In this document: positions 1 through 9,105 of the stretch, in pieces
Numbering within the stretch: the stretch's first letter is position 1
Layout: each line of letters opens with the position of its first letter
From: Vulcanimicrobiota bacterium
GTDB lineage: Bacteria; Vulcanimicrobiota; Xenobia; Xenobiales; JADMJV01
DNA length: 64,000 nucleotides
NCBI GenBank assembly: GCA_019637395.1
Contig: JAHBVR010000010.1
Span: 1-64,000 of the forward strand
Reading direction: 5' to 3'
The notes under the pieces: generated by a model
What the model was told of the DNA's origin: nothing
Databases searched by the model: none
Seen by the model: the letters and a program-made list of their open reading frames with translations, nothing else
Translations under genes and position numbers: made by a program

Positions 1-19
1 CGAAGCCACCCAGCCTCCC

Positions 20-200
20 GCGCCCTCGGAACTACCACCTCCCGGTAATAATTACCGCCTGGCCGGCAAGCCAAAGCCGCCCACAGCCCCGCGCCCTCGG
101 AAATTACCAACCGCCGGTAAAAATTACCGCCTGGCCGGCAAGCCAAGCCGCCCACAGCCCGCGCCCTCGGAAATGACCAACCGCCGGCAAGCCAAAGCCG
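20..200. repeat. Tandem hairpin-rich repeat, three units of about 70 bp
   Basis: The word GCGCCCTCGG recurs at 20, 91 and 161, giving a period of 70-71 bp. Each full unit carries a short palindrome of the form GGTAA-n-TTACC followed by CTGGCCGGCAAGCC. The third unit has lost the TTACC half, so it joins directly to the GGCAAGCC part. The array ends just before the stop codon of the minus-strand gene that finishes at 205. It was not noticed elsewhere in the window. It may extend to the left of the window. Function is unknown; REP-like or terminator-like roles are possible. Confidence 0.8.
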
Positions 201-204
201 GCTT

Positions 205-1287
205 CTAAATCAACAACTGATACAAAATCCACAGGATCTGCGCGGCCACCATGTGCGGTAGGTAACCCGCCAGCACGTCCAGCGGTTTGTCCAGGCGGCT
301 GGCTGGCAGGGTGTCGTGGACCATCACCAGCAGGTCGAAGAGGGCGAATACGATCAGGCTTCGCAGAGCGTAGGCCTGCTTGGGACCAAGTTGACGCCGG
401 GGCTTGTAGCCCTTGCGGGCGTTGCGCCCCTTGCCATAAAGGCTGTCAGCCACCGTCTCGAGAGTTTGGGTGACCACTCCGTCGCGTTCGGCCCAGGCCG
501 GGCAAGGCTTCATCTTGAAGGCGCCTAACTGAGTCTCCACCTCGTTGGCCGGCACGATCAGGCGAATGCCGGCGGCGCCGGCACTGTAGGGCACGGGATC
601 CAGGGCCACGCCCCACTGCAGCGGGATGACTTCCGCCTGGCGCTGGCGCTCGCTGTCTACCTCGACCTGAATCAGAACCGCCCGCTTCTTACCGTTGCTT
701 GAATACTGGGCCTGGATGGGCTGACCGTGAGCGGGCCAACAGCCGCCCGCCTGGCGATCGCCGCTCAATTGCTTGCCTTTCCAGGTCACGGCAATCGGAC
801 AATAGGCCAGGCGTTGGCGCATCGAGTGTTCCTCGAACTCGATGACGGTGCGCGCGAACAGCTCCAGACTGAGCGCCTCCAGGAAGCGGGCGTCGGGAGG
901 ATACCTGGCGATTTGCTGAGGAAAATCGCCGCTGCGGGCCGAGTCAACCACCTTCCCGCCATGCACCACCGTTAGGGCCACCTCCACGCCATGGTGCAGA
1001 AAGTAGTTCAGTCCGGCGAACAGGGGCCGACGATCATCCTTCACCTCTCCGCTGAGAATCTCGGGCATTTGAGAAAGCATCTGATCGGCCGGAGTTTCTT
1101 CGGAAACCCCCAGAAAATGAATCATGAAGCCGGTAGGGGTGGGCAGCAGAGCAATGCCCTGGGCGGACTGCGAAAGCCCGTACTGAACCAGCTTCAAAAA
1201 GGCGTCGTCGGCGTTCGGCAAGAGATAGCGACCCAGTTGACGTACCGCCGCCTTGAGGTCGATTTGAAACCGGCCCGAACTCTCCAT
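205..1287 (-). CDS. Uncharacterised protein with C-terminal membrane segments
   Basis: I do not recognise this 360-residue protein. The start is set at the ATG at 1287, preceded by GGGGAAAG at a normal distance; a longer open frame continues to 1704 but overlaps the divergent SIMPL gene and looks non-coding there. The N-terminal two thirds look soluble and mixed alpha/beta. A basic stretch (GKGRNARKGYKPRR) comes near residue 300, then a hydrophobic segment (LIVFALFDLLVMV) and a second at the very C-terminus (AAQILWILYQLLI), so it is probably anchored at its C-terminal end with the bulk in the cytoplasm. It is divergent from the SIMPL protein with 57 bp between the starts, and the two may be co-regulated. 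Confidence 0.6.
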   Translation of the reverse strand: MESSGRFQIDLKAAVRQLGRYLLPNADDAFLKLVQYGLSQSAQGIALLPTPTGFMIHFLGVSEETPADQMLSQMPEILSGEVKDDRRPLFAGLNYFLHHGVEVALTVVHGGKVVDSARSGDFPQQIARYPPDARFLEALSLELFARTVIEFEEHSMRQRLAYCPIAVTWKGKQLSGDRQAGGCWPAHGQPIQAQYSSNGKKRAVLIQVEVDSERQRQAEVIPLQWGVALDPVPYSAGAAGIRLIVPANEVETQLGAFKMKPCPAWAERDGVVTQTLETVADSLYGKGRNARKGYKPRRQLGPKQAYALRSLIVFALFDLLVMVHDTLPASRLDKPLDVLAGYLPHMVAAQILWILYQLLI

Positions 1288-1344
1288 GCAGACAACTTTC
1301 CCCGCCGCCCAGGCTCCGCCTGCCTGAAAGGAGAAGCCCGAAGC

Positions 1345-1989
1345 ATGCAACCGGATACTCTCCAGGTCGTGATCACCGACCTGATTCAACTCGAAGCCGA
1401 CAAAGTCGACCTGTTTTTCCAAGTCAGCGGAGCCTCCTGGGTCAATGGCCGGGCGGCTCTCACCCAGGCCCGCGAGGTCAGTAAGTTGGTGGCCGACCTC
1501 ATCACCGCCGGGGTGGCTGAAAAGGACATTGAATTGCTCAACGTGCGCGCCGAGGTTTCTTCCGGCATGCTGGGCAAGAGCTCTTCCGCCCACTATTCGC
1601 TGAAAGCCCGCTGCCATCAAGTGGAGAAGCTGGATGAACTGCTGGCGGTGGCCACTGCTCCCAAGCAGGTGGTCCTGGAATCCCTTCGTTGGGGCTATCC
1701 GCACGATGAAGAGGCCGATTTACAACGCACCGAAGCCGGCCTGGCCCGCGCTTTGAACCGAGGACGGCGAATGGCCGCCGCCCTCGAATTGAAACTGACG
1801 GGGGTTCATTCCGTAACGGAAACGCTGGTCGACAACGAACAGGGCCAGGTGCGGTTGCAGCTAGACTATTCCAGTCTATCCCGGAGCCGATATCAGGCTG
1901 ACCTGGGGGTGGAAGTGCGCCATTGCAAGGAAGTCATTCATACCTTGACCGTCCTGTTTACGGTCAAGGCGTCTGAGCTCATCCCATAA
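1345..1989 (+). CDS. SIMPL domain (DUF541) protein
   Basis: The 214-residue product matches the SIMPL/DUF541 pattern: an N-terminal beta-alpha stretch in which many small residues precede a conserved alternation, a central segment with KDIELLNVRAEVSS, and a repeat of the fold in the C-terminal half. AAAGGAG lies ahead of ATG 1345. Most SIMPL proteins are exported, and this one lacks an obvious signal peptide, which is unusual; no internal start that would add one is visible. The family has no defined enzymatic activity; members have been linked to oxidative-stress protection and to the outer membrane of diderms. Its 3' end overlaps the decayed Uma2 gene on the other strand by about 110 bp. 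Confidence 0.7.
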   Translation: MQPDTLQVVITDLIQLEADKVDLFFQVSGASWVNGRAALTQAREVSKLVADLITAGVAEKDIELLNVRAEVSSGMLGKSSSAHYSLKARCHQVEKLDELLAVATAPKQVVLESLRWGYPHDEEADLQRTEAGLARALNRGRRMAAALELKLTGVHSVTETLVDNEQGQVRLQLDYSSLSRSRYQADLGVEVRHCKEVIHTLTVLFTVKASELIP

Positions 1990-2530
1990 TTTACGATTCT
2001 CTTCCACCAACTGATCAGCTCGTTGCCTCTCCAACCAGGCCTTTTCCGCGGAAGTTGCCAGCAGCTTTCCATCCGGTGTGCGCAAGCCGCAGCCAATCGC
2101 CTTCCAAATCATACCGGCCGTCGGCCTGCGGCTTCTGGCTGATATAAGCTCCCTCGATCAAACGGTAGGCCTCCAGTTGGAGGCTTTCCTGATCAACCAG
2201 AACATAGTCTTCGGTAGAGGCAAAACTTTTCTCCCCGATCTCGAATCTCGCTGCTGGGAGAGAGAAATTCAATGACGGTGGTTGGCATCAGCCAGCCTTC
2301 ATCCCCGGCCACCCACTTGCGAGCCACATCCCTCCCCGCACCCACGTAAAAATCCGGTCCTACCGGTGGCCGGTCGGGATCGTAGTAAACAAAGCTGTCC
2401 CCAGAAAATAAGCACGCAAAGGATGGATCAGGTAGGTGCGGGTCGGAACCGTCCTCTCGGGTAACTCCTGGTCGCGAGGCAGGGGACCGGGCCAGGCCCG
2501 TTCCGGGTCCTTGAGTTTCTCGAGGGCCAT
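1876..2530 (-). pseudogene. Uma2-family (DUF820) putative restriction endonuclease, frameshifted
   Basis: Three reading frames on the minus strand must be joined to give one Uma2 protein. The frame starting at ATG 2530 reads MALEKLKDPERAWPGPLPRD and ends its match near ELP. A second frame supplies EDGSDPHLPDPSF, then SFVYYDPDRPPVGPDFYVG and TTVIEFLSPSSEIRDRGEK, which is the family core with the Asp and Glu of the PD-(D/E)xK-like nuclease. A third frame supplies EDYVLVDQESLQLEAYRL, and a fourth segment starts at GCGLRTPDGKLL and runs into a C-terminal coiled coil, as is usual for Uma2. At least three indels are needed, so no full-length protein can be made. Sequencing error cannot be excluded, but several indels in one gene argue for real decay. 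Confidence 0.75.
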
Positions 2531-2568
2531 ACGCGAGACTTCGCGAAGCGTGGCTATGACTCCCCTGG

Positions 2569-3693
2569 TTAGAGGAAGCGCACCGTAACCCCGCGTCCGC
2601 TCCGTTCCACCTGGTTGCTCGGCTTTTTGGCGGTCGCTTGCCTGGCCAATTTCTCAAACTCGACGGCGTCCTTGTCGCTGTCCCAGGTGGTTACCCAGAT
2701 TCCGGCCAGCCCACTGGAGGTGCGGAAGACCTCGTAGCGATCGCCGCCCCAGCCGGCGGCCGCCTCGTCGCCGAAACCATTCTCGCGGGCCCAACAACGA
2801 ATGGTGAACTCCCCGGCCGTATCCTGACCCAGGCTGGTGCCCGGCCGAGCGGCTTCCATCCGCACCGGCTTGGGATGATCGCGCAGATACTTCTCGGGAT
2901 GGATGATCTGCTCGGTCGACTCGGGCAACTGGCCAAAAGCCCGGTCCACCGCCGCCCAGTTCTGGCCGCGCTTGATGCTGCTGACAAACTTCATGCCCTG
3001 GCCATAGGGAAAGCCCAGCACGTCGCGAAAAAACCGCGGCGCCCGGGCTACCGCCGCCGACTGGCCCATCATCATTTGCTCGCTGTCCAGACCCCCTAAA
3101 GCTGAGGTATCGACCCCCTCAAGCCCGGTCGCCTTCAAGGCGAAAGCCAGCATCAACACACTGGCGTCGCCCTCGAACAAAGAACTGGCGGCCAGCTCCT
3201 GGTCAAAATTTTCGGCCACCTGTTTGGTCAGGGCTCCCAGGCCGAAATGCTGATCTTGAATGGCGTGGCCCAACTCATGCACGGTCAGAATGTCGTCCAG
3301 ATTCAGCCCCAGGGCTGCCGCCATGGGGTCCTCCTGACCTTTGGCCGAAGTCACCACCAGGTAGCGCTTCTGCTTGGGATCATAGAGGCCACGAACCTGA
3401 TCGCCGTAGAGTTCGGCGTAGATTTTCTTCAGCGAGCCCTGCTCGGGCATAAGCCCAAGCAGTTTGAGAAAGCCCTCGCGGCGGTTGGTCTGAGCAGGCT
3501 GCATCTCCTCATCGAGCAGTTTCATGAGGTAAGCCACGCACTCTTTTTGCGAAACCGCCTGAGCCTTGACCGGCTTGTAGCTCAAGTTTCGTAGCTGCGC
3601 GGCCTGCATGCCCAGCTCGCGGATCCTGTCTTTTTGCGCCGAAACGCCGCCGGACAGGAGCAGCACGCCCAACACCAACCCCCGTCTGAGCAT
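2569..3693 (-). CDS. Exported HELGH zinc metallopeptidase
   Basis: This is a 374-residue protein with an N-terminal signal peptide (RR then LVLGVLLLSGGVSA, predicted cleavage near residue 19). The zinc site is HELGH at residues 139-143, with a likely third ligand in FEGDA at Glu174, a gluzincin-like layout. It probably acts outside the cytoplasm. The precise peptidase family and substrate are not clear. The ATG at 3693 overlaps the TGA of the upstream aldehyde dehydrogenase gene (TGATG), so the two are probably translated together, although no functional link between them is obvious. Confidence 0.75.
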   Translation of the reverse strand: MLRRGLVLGVLLLSGGVSAQKDRIRELGMQAAQLRNLSYKPVKAQAVSQKECVAYLMKLLDEEMQPAQTNRREGFLKLLGLMPEQGSLKKIYAELYGDQVRGLYDPKQKRYLVVTSAKGQEDPMAAALGLNLDDILTVHELGHAIQDQHFGLGALTKQVAENFDQELAASSLFEGDASVLMLAFALKATGLEGVDTSALGGLDSEQMMMGQSAAVARAPRFFRDVLGFPYGQGMKFVSSIKRGQNWAAVDRAFGQLPESTEQIIHPEKYLRDHPKPVRMEAARPGTSLGQDTAGEFTIRCWARENGFGDEAAAGWGGDRYEVFRTSSGLAGIWVTTWDSDKDAVEFEKLARQATAKKPSNQVERSGRGVTVRFL

Positions 3694-5186
3694 CAGTAAA
3701 GCTTGACCCAGGTCATCTTGAGATCGACGTATTTTTCCAGGGCATGGATGGACTTGTCGCGGCCCGAACCCGATTGCTTATAGCCGCCGAAAGGCGTGGA
3801 CATATCGCCCTCGTCGAAGCAGTTGACCCAGACCACGCCGGCCCGCAGTGCTCGCGAAGTGCGGTGGGCCAGATTGATGTCACGCGTCCATACGGCGGCG
3901 GCCAGGCCATAGTGGGTGTCGTTGGCAATCTTGATGGCTTCGTCCAGCTCATCAAAGGTCAGCACCGAGAGCACCGGCCCGAAGATCTCTTCTTGAGCAA
4001 TGATCATATCGTTCTTGACGCCGTCGAAAATGGTCGGCTCCACGAAGTAACCACCCGTCTCCTTACGCACCTGCTGGCCGCCCTGAAGGAGTTTGGCCCC
4101 TTGCTGCTGGCCCTTTTCGATGTAGCCCAGCACCCGGTTCATCTGGTTCTTGTCCACGATGGCACCCATGCGGCACTTGGGGTCGAAAGGATCGCCGGGC
4201 TGTAGCTTCCTGGCCCAACCCTGCAGTTTCTCCAGGAACGGCTCTTTGATGCTCTTGTGCAACAAGAGCCGGCTGCCGGCGTTACACACCTCGCCCTGGT
4301 TGAAAAAAATACCGAAAGCGGCCGACTTGGCGGCGGCGTCCAGGTCGTGGCAGTCACCCAGCACGATCACGGGGGTTTTGCCGCCGCATTCGAGCCAGAC
4401 CCGCTTCAGATTGGACTGACCCGAATACTGCATGAACAGCTTGCCGACCTCGGTGCTGCCGGTAAAGCCCACGCAGTCGATGTCGGGATGCAGGCCGATG
4501 GCCTTGCCGGCCTTTTCGCCAAAACCGGGCACCACGTTGAGCACGCCCTTGGGCAAGCCCGCCTGGCTGGCCAGTTCGGCCAGACGCAGAGCGGTCAGCG
4601 GGGACTGTTCGGCCGGTTTGAGCACCACCGAGTTGCCCGCCGCCAGCGCCGGCGCCAGTTTCCAGGCGGCCATCAGCAGCGGGAAGTTCCAGGGCACCAC
4701 CGCCCCCACCACGCCCACCGGCTCGCGATTGATCATGGCCAGATTGGCCGGACCGACCGGGGCCATTTCGTCGTAGAGCTTATCGATGACTTCGCCGAAC
4801 CAGGCGAAACAGTTGGCCACCGCCGGCATATCGATGTTGCGGGCATCGTTGACGGGTTTGCCCATATCCAGTGTTTCCAGCATGGCCAGCTCATCGTTGT
4901 GCTGGCGCACCAGTTCGGCCAGTTTGATCAAAACTTTCTTGCGGTCACGCGGAGCCAGGCCGCTCCAGCAGCCCGACTCGAAGCTATGGCGGGCGGCTTT
5001 GACGGCCGCGTCCACATCGTGCTCGTCGCACGAGGCGATTTCGCCCACGGTCTGGCCGGTGCCGGGAGAAATGCACGGGAAGGTCTGGCCGGATTTGGCC
5101 CCCACGTAGGCGCCGTCGATATAAGCGCGCCCTTCGATTTTGAGCTTGGAAACCTCGGCCAGGTTGGACTCAAGAGTAACGGACAT
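3693..5186 (-). CDS. Aldehyde dehydrogenase, PuuC-like
   Basis: The 497-residue NAD(P)-dependent aldehyde dehydrogenase carries the family signatures: VVPWNFPLLMAAWKLAPALAAG around residue 163, FTGSTEVG at 241, catalytic Glu266 in LECGGK and nucleophile Cys301 in NQGEVCNAGSR. The closest pattern is gamma-glutamyl-gamma-aminobutyraldehyde dehydrogenase (PuuC) and related broad-range enzymes, which oxidise aldehydes to acids in putrescine or similar catabolism. The start is the ATG at 5186, which follows GTGGAGG at a good distance; an upstream in-frame start at 5201 has no such site. No other putrescine-pathway genes are adjacent, so the actual substrate is uncertain. Confidence 0.88.
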   Translation of the reverse strand: MSVTLESNLAEVSKLKIEGRAYIDGAYVGAKSGQTFPCISPGTGQTVGEIASCDEHDVDAAVKAARHSFESGCWSGLAPRDRKKVLIKLAELVRQHNDELAMLETLDMGKPVNDARNIDMPAVANCFAWFGEVIDKLYDEMAPVGPANLAMINREPVGVVGAVVPWNFPLLMAAWKLAPALAAGNSVVLKPAEQSPLTALRLAELASQAGLPKGVLNVVPGFGEKAGKAIGLHPDIDCVGFTGSTEVGKLFMQYSGQSNLKRVWLECGGKTPVIVLGDCHDLDAAAKSAAFGIFFNQGEVCNAGSRLLLHKSIKEPFLEKLQGWARKLQPGDPFDPKCRMGAIVDKNQMNRVLGYIEKGQQQGAKLLQGGQQVRKETGGYFVEPTIFDGVKNDMIIAQEEIFGPVLSVLTFDELDEAIKIANDTHYGLAAAVWTRDINLAHRTSRALRAGVVWVNCFDEGDMSTPFGGYKQSGSGRDKSIHALEKYVDLKMTWVKLY

Positions 5187-5251
5187 CAGGATAGCCTCCA
5201 CACAATACTATGGTGGGCGTGTTCCTTACGCCAGCCCGTTCGCCTCCCAGG

Positions 5252-8200
5252 CTACCCCGGATCGCCAATCAATTGGTAGGCTCCCCAATTTCTCGGTTCC
5301 TTGAGCTCCGGGTCGTTCAGGCACTCCAGCCGGGCCTGGCGCAGGGAGGTAGAAATGCTCTCGTTTTTCAGCAAATGCGGGTAGAATTTCTGGAAAAAGG
5401 CTGCCGAGGGGCCGTCTTCCACGCGCCACAGAGTGGCCACCACGCTGGAGGCGCCGCTGGAGAGAAAAGCGCTGGCCAGACTGGCCACCTCGCGGCCGGG
5501 GGCGGCCTGGCCCAACCCGCTTTCGCAGGAACTCAGCACCACTCGGGCGCCGCGCTCCAACTGCAGACCGTAGATCTGCTCCAGACTGAAACGCCCGTCG
5601 CTCAGTTCGATATAGGTCTGATTGAGCTCAGGACTGAGTCCACTGTGAGCGGCGACATGGAGGACCTGAGCCCGAGGAGCCAGCCGCACCAGCTCGCTGG
5701 CCCGGGCCTGCGGGCCGATTAGAGCTACGCCGTGCGGAAAGAGCGCCGCCACGGCGCTAGCTTCCTGTCCGGTAGCGGGCAGGTTGGCGGAAGTGCCGCC
5801 CAGGGCGACCACCCGCTCCAAAGTTTGGCCTGCTTTCTCCGAGCCGATTCCGGCCCGCAGCAGTTCGGCCGGAGAAACACAGCTCCACTCCTGGCTTTCC
5901 ACCAAAAAGCGTCCCTGCGGGTCTTTGAGCACATCCCAGGGCAAATACCAAAAGAAGCCGTTGGGCACGACCTGGATTTGTTTTCCGTCAAGGTCGCTGC
6001 CCAGCGCTCCCACCAGGATGGCGTGCAGGCGCCGGGCCGGCAATTCGGGCACTTCATTTCCTCGGATCAGCGCCCGGCGCAGGTCCTCGACCCATTGCTG
6101 CAGCACCTTTTTTTCCACGGCCACCTGAATCAGGCGGCAACTGCTCGAGTCCACCCGCATGGCATAGAGATCGGTGTCGGCCGCATAATACTGCACCAGC
6201 ACTCGATTCTTGGGGAGTTGCTCTTGCAGGGCGGCCAGGTCACCGGGCGGCACGGCCAAGGTCGAATCCAGGTCCGGATAGCGCTCGCGCACGTCGTTGA
6301 GTTTGGCCAGAAAGGTGCGCCGCGACTCACGCGGCGACTCGCTCACGGTGGCGTTGACCAGGGCCGGGCGGTTGGACTTGAGCAAGACCTGCGTATGCGG
6401 TTCGTCCAGCAGTCGCTCACGCACCTCGGCCGGGTATTCCTGCAACATGGCCGTGACCAGCCCGGCCGCTTCCCGCTCCAGTTGAGAAGCCCGCTCCTCT
6501 TGATGCTGCTGGCGCAGCCAGCCCGCCCAATCCAGGCAGACTTCGCGCACGGCCAGGCTACCGCTCCGGCGCGCCCGTTCATAAGCCTCTCGGTAATATT
6601 CGTCGGAGCGGGAACCACAACGGGCCAGGTAGACGAGCCGCCCGATCTCGGGCAATTCCTCATCAAACCTGGCCGCCAGGAAGGCTTTCTCGGCCTGGGC
6701 CGGCTGGTTGAGGGCCAGATAACAACGCCCCTCCAAGAAGGAAAACCAGGGGCTGCCCGAGTGCTGGCACAAAAGCAGCGCGTCTTGAGCCTGATTGGAG
6801 CGCAGCAGGAAATAGGCGCGCAACAAACGGCAGTCCTGGGCGGAGCGCTGATCACGGGCATTGGGGCTGGCGGCGAAGAGTTGCTCGGCGGTTTTCTCCG
6901 CCTCGATGGCCAGCCGGGCCCGCCCCATGGTCCAGAAGGCGTCGGCCATCATGCGCTGGGCCAGCGCCTGGCGCAAGGGCCAGCCGCCCACTTTGGCCGA
7001 CTGCTGCACCCGTTCCAAGGCCAGAATGGCCTCGCCCCAACGTCCTTGCGCCAGGAGCAGCTCGGCGCGCGCCTGGTAGGCCTCGCAGGATTCCTTGTAA
7101 TTTTGAGCCAGCCGGATGCGGTCGTAAATGTTGCGCTCCAGCCGCGACTGCAGCGCCTGCTCGCGCAGTAACTGAGTCAGCACGATGGTGGAAGGCGACT
7201 CGGGAGCCGGCCGGATGTCGTCCACCAGCAGCAGGCGCTTGAACTGGCTGGCTTCACTACGCAGGGCGAACATCTGCGAGCGCACGATACGAGAAGTCTC
7301 CTGGTCCAGCGGAGCCGCTTTGAGCATCTCCAGCAGGCGGGTGAGGGTTTTGCGAGCCAACGGCATGGCCTGGACGGCCGTGTAGCGCGTCAACTCGTAG
7401 TTGACCACCTCCAGACGCCGGGCCGGCGTGGCCGCCGCCGTTTCCGCCTTGCGAAAGGTTTCCTCGGCTTTCCCGGGGTCGTCGGGCAGGTAGGTCTCGG
7501 CCAGCGCGGCCAGGCCGCCGTGACGCGGTAGAGTGCGCAGAATAGGATCCTCGGGTTGCAGGTCGCCCAGCTTTTGTAGGGCCCCGTTCAACTCCAGCAG
7601 GGCGGTGCGGCGAGCCAGTTTGTCGCCCGGGCTGATCTGGCTGAAGCGTTCCGCCAGAATACGCACGCGCAGTCGCGGTTGCTTGCACTGGCGTAAAGCC
7701 GAGTCCAACAGACGTAAGCCTTTGACCCGTTCGTTCAGGCCCAGCGAGTAGGCCCGCGCCAGTTGGCGCGTCACCGCCAGACGAGCTTCCCCTTGAAACC
7801 ATTCCTGGGCCGCTTCCAGGCTGGTCACGCAGTGACCCACTGCGCGCGGCTCGGAACGGCGCGCCAGTTGTTGATCGACCCAGAAAGTGCAGATCTTTTC
7901 CACCAACCACGGTTCGGGGCAGGCCCGCGCCTGCTCCAGGCTGCGCAGGCAGTGGGTGGGGAAGGCCTGCCAGTCGGCCAATTCCATATCGGTTTCGGCC
8001 AGTTTCAAGTCGGCCAGGCAGGCCAGTGCGGGAAAGTGGCTGCGGGTGGCCAGGGTGCGGGTCGTAAGCAGACCGGCTAGAGCCTGGTTGGGCCGATTGG
8101 CCTGCAGGTGCAGGTTGGCTTGAATCAGGCCGAGGCGAATGAGGGCGGCCACTTCATGGTCTTGCAGCAAGGAGGCCTGCTGGGTGGCGTCAGCCCAATA

Positions 8201-8629
8201 TTGTTGGGATTGGGCTTCCTGATGCTGCTCGGCGGCGCCCTGGGCCAGCAGGCTGAGCGCTCCCAGGCGCAGTTCCCGAGAACACTTCAGTTCGAGCAAA
8301 CCACGCAGATTCTTTTCCGCCAGCTCCCATTGATCGTTGCGCAATAACTGAGCGCGCACCCAGAAGAACTCCGGCGGCTGCTGGCCCGGTTGGTAGCTCT
8401 TCTCGAGTTGGCGGATCAGGCGCCAGGCCTCGCCCGTCTCACCCGCCGCGTAAGCCAACTGGGCCCGCTGCAGGGGGGTAAAGGAACGCAGGCGCTGCCG
8501 GGCTAACTCCGGCCGCGCCTGTTGTAGATAATCCCAGAGAGTCTCGGCTCCTGCCGATAGCCAGAGACAGACCAGCCAGAAGCAAAGAAGACTATATCTT
8601 ACCGGTGCCACCACAATGTACGCAGACAC
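5252..8629 (-). CDS. Large TPR-CHAT protease with N-terminal export signal
   Basis: This 1125-residue protein has a hydrophobic N-terminus (YSLLCFWLVCLWLSAGAE), then about 750 residues of helical TPR-like repeats, and a C-terminal CHAT domain of the caspase-like clan CD. The catalytic dyad is intact: His995 in VLHVAAHSG and Cys1035 in VVLSSCESG. The family cleaves proteins, often after activation through its TPR region; some members process gasdermins or act with type III-E CRISPR effectors, but an N-terminal signal is not typical of those. The start is set at GTG 8629, which overlaps the Cys-rich gene upstream by 38 bp; GTG 8614 and 8611 are alternatives. Upstream and downstream genes are also exported-type proteins or metabolic enzymes, with no defence genes nearby. 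Confidence 0.85.
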   Translation of the reverse strand: MSAYIVVAPVRYSLLCFWLVCLWLSAGAETLWDYLQQARPELARQRLRSFTPLQRAQLAYAAGETGEAWRLIRQLEKSYQPGQQPPEFFWVRAQLLRNDQWELAEKNLRGLLELKCSRELRLGALSLLAQGAAEQHQEAQSQQYWADATQQASLLQDHEVAALIRLGLIQANLHLQANRPNQALAGLLTTRTLATRSHFPALACLADLKLAETDMELADWQAFPTHCLRSLEQARACPEPWLVEKICTFWVDQQLARRSEPRAVGHCVTSLEAAQEWFQGEARLAVTRQLARAYSLGLNERVKGLRLLDSALRQCKQPRLRVRILAERFSQISPGDKLARRTALLELNGALQKLGDLQPEDPILRTLPRHGGLAALAETYLPDDPGKAEETFRKAETAAATPARRLEVVNYELTRYTAVQAMPLARKTLTRLLEMLKAAPLDQETSRIVRSQMFALRSEASQFKRLLLVDDIRPAPESPSTIVLTQLLREQALQSRLERNIYDRIRLAQNYKESCEAYQARAELLLAQGRWGEAILALERVQQSAKVGGWPLRQALAQRMMADAFWTMGRARLAIEAEKTAEQLFAASPNARDQRSAQDCRLLRAYFLLRSNQAQDALLLCQHSGSPWFSFLEGRCYLALNQPAQAEKAFLAARFDEELPEIGRLVYLARCGSRSDEYYREAYERARRSGSLAVREVCLDWAGWLRQQHQEERASQLEREAAGLVTAMLQEYPAEVRERLLDEPHTQVLLKSNRPALVNATVSESPRESRRTFLAKLNDVRERYPDLDSTLAVPPGDLAALQEQLPKNRVLVQYYAADTDLYAMRVDSSSCRLIQVAVEKKVLQQWVEDLRRALIRGNEVPELPARRLHAILVGALGSDLDGKQIQVVPNGFFWYLPWDVLKDPQGRFLVESQEWSCVSPAELLRAGIGSEKAGQTLERVVALGGTSANLPATGQEASAVAALFPHGVALIGPQARASELVRLAPRAQVLHVAAHSGLSPELNQTYIELSDGRFSLEQIYGLQLERGARVVLSSCESGLGQAAPGREVASLASAFLSSGASSVVATLWRVEDGPSAAFFQKFYPHLLKNESISTSLRQARLECLNDPELKEPRNWGAYQLIGDPG

Positions 8630-9008
8630 CCGTGCCGCTGCAGATGTATTCGCAAGCTCCCGCGTAGTTGACGCCGGAACCGGCCGGATAGTCCTGAGTG
8701 CAATTGCCGGTGGCGGCGCAGTAGTAGCAATCCGTATCGCCGCGCAGTTTGCGCTTCACCGAAGTCATTTTTACGTCCAGCTTATGAGCCTTCTCGTCGC
8801 GCAGCAGCGAGATGTTCCAATCCTCCCGGTCGCTGGTGACGGGCACGGCCAGCGGCACAATCAGCGCGTCCTTGTCACGGCCGACCTTCAGCTTGGAAGG
8901 ATGGCCGTTAATGGTGACCTGGTATGGTTCCACCGCAGCGGATCCGAGACTGTAGCCGCCCACAAAGGTCAGCAACACGAGTACAAGCAAAGACAATTTA
9001 GCTCTCAT
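8592..9008 (-). CDS. Exported Cys-rich protein
   Basis: The 138-residue product starts at ATG 9008 with a clean signal peptide (LSLLVLVLLTFVGGYSLGSAA). The C-terminal third is rich in paired cysteines: DCYYCAATGNC, then ACEYICSGTGVCVHCGGTG. This resembles the CxxCxGxG zinc repeats of the DnaJ Cys-rich domain, although the spacing is not identical. In an exported protein the cysteines might bind metal or form disulfides. The gene overlaps the CHAT protease gene by 38 bp and is probably co-transcribed with it, making the Cys-rich protein a candidate partner or substrate of the protease (inference). Confidence 0.7.
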   Translation of the reverse strand: MRAKLSLLVLVLLTFVGGYSLGSAAVEPYQVTINGHPSKLKVGRDKDALIVPLAVPVTSDREDWNISLLRDEKAHKLDVKMTSVKRKLRGDTDCYYCAATGNCTQDYPAGSGVNYAGACEYICSGTGVCVHCGGTGKI

Positions 9009-9105
9009 ACGCCTCAGTGTAACCGATCCTGACCCCATCGGTTCCCGGTGGCTTTGTAAACCTCTCTCCAGATGGAAGGGAACACTTGCCCGCCCCGGAA
9101 AACTC

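Noticed and set aside
1-205. CRISPR array
   Set aside because: There are only three units with no unique spacers of constant length; repeats are contiguous.
1288-1704. Upstream extension of the minus-strand gene at 205-1287
   Set aside because: It would overlap the SIMPL gene almost completely, and ATG 1287 has its own ribosome site.
4257-5279. 340-codon open frame opposite the aldehyde dehydrogenase
   Set aside because: It is a shadow of a well-conserved enzyme and has a His-rich composition.
5732-7171. 479-codon open frame opposite the CHAT protease
   Set aside because: It is antisense to coding sequence with intact catalytic motifs; composition is typical of shadow frames.
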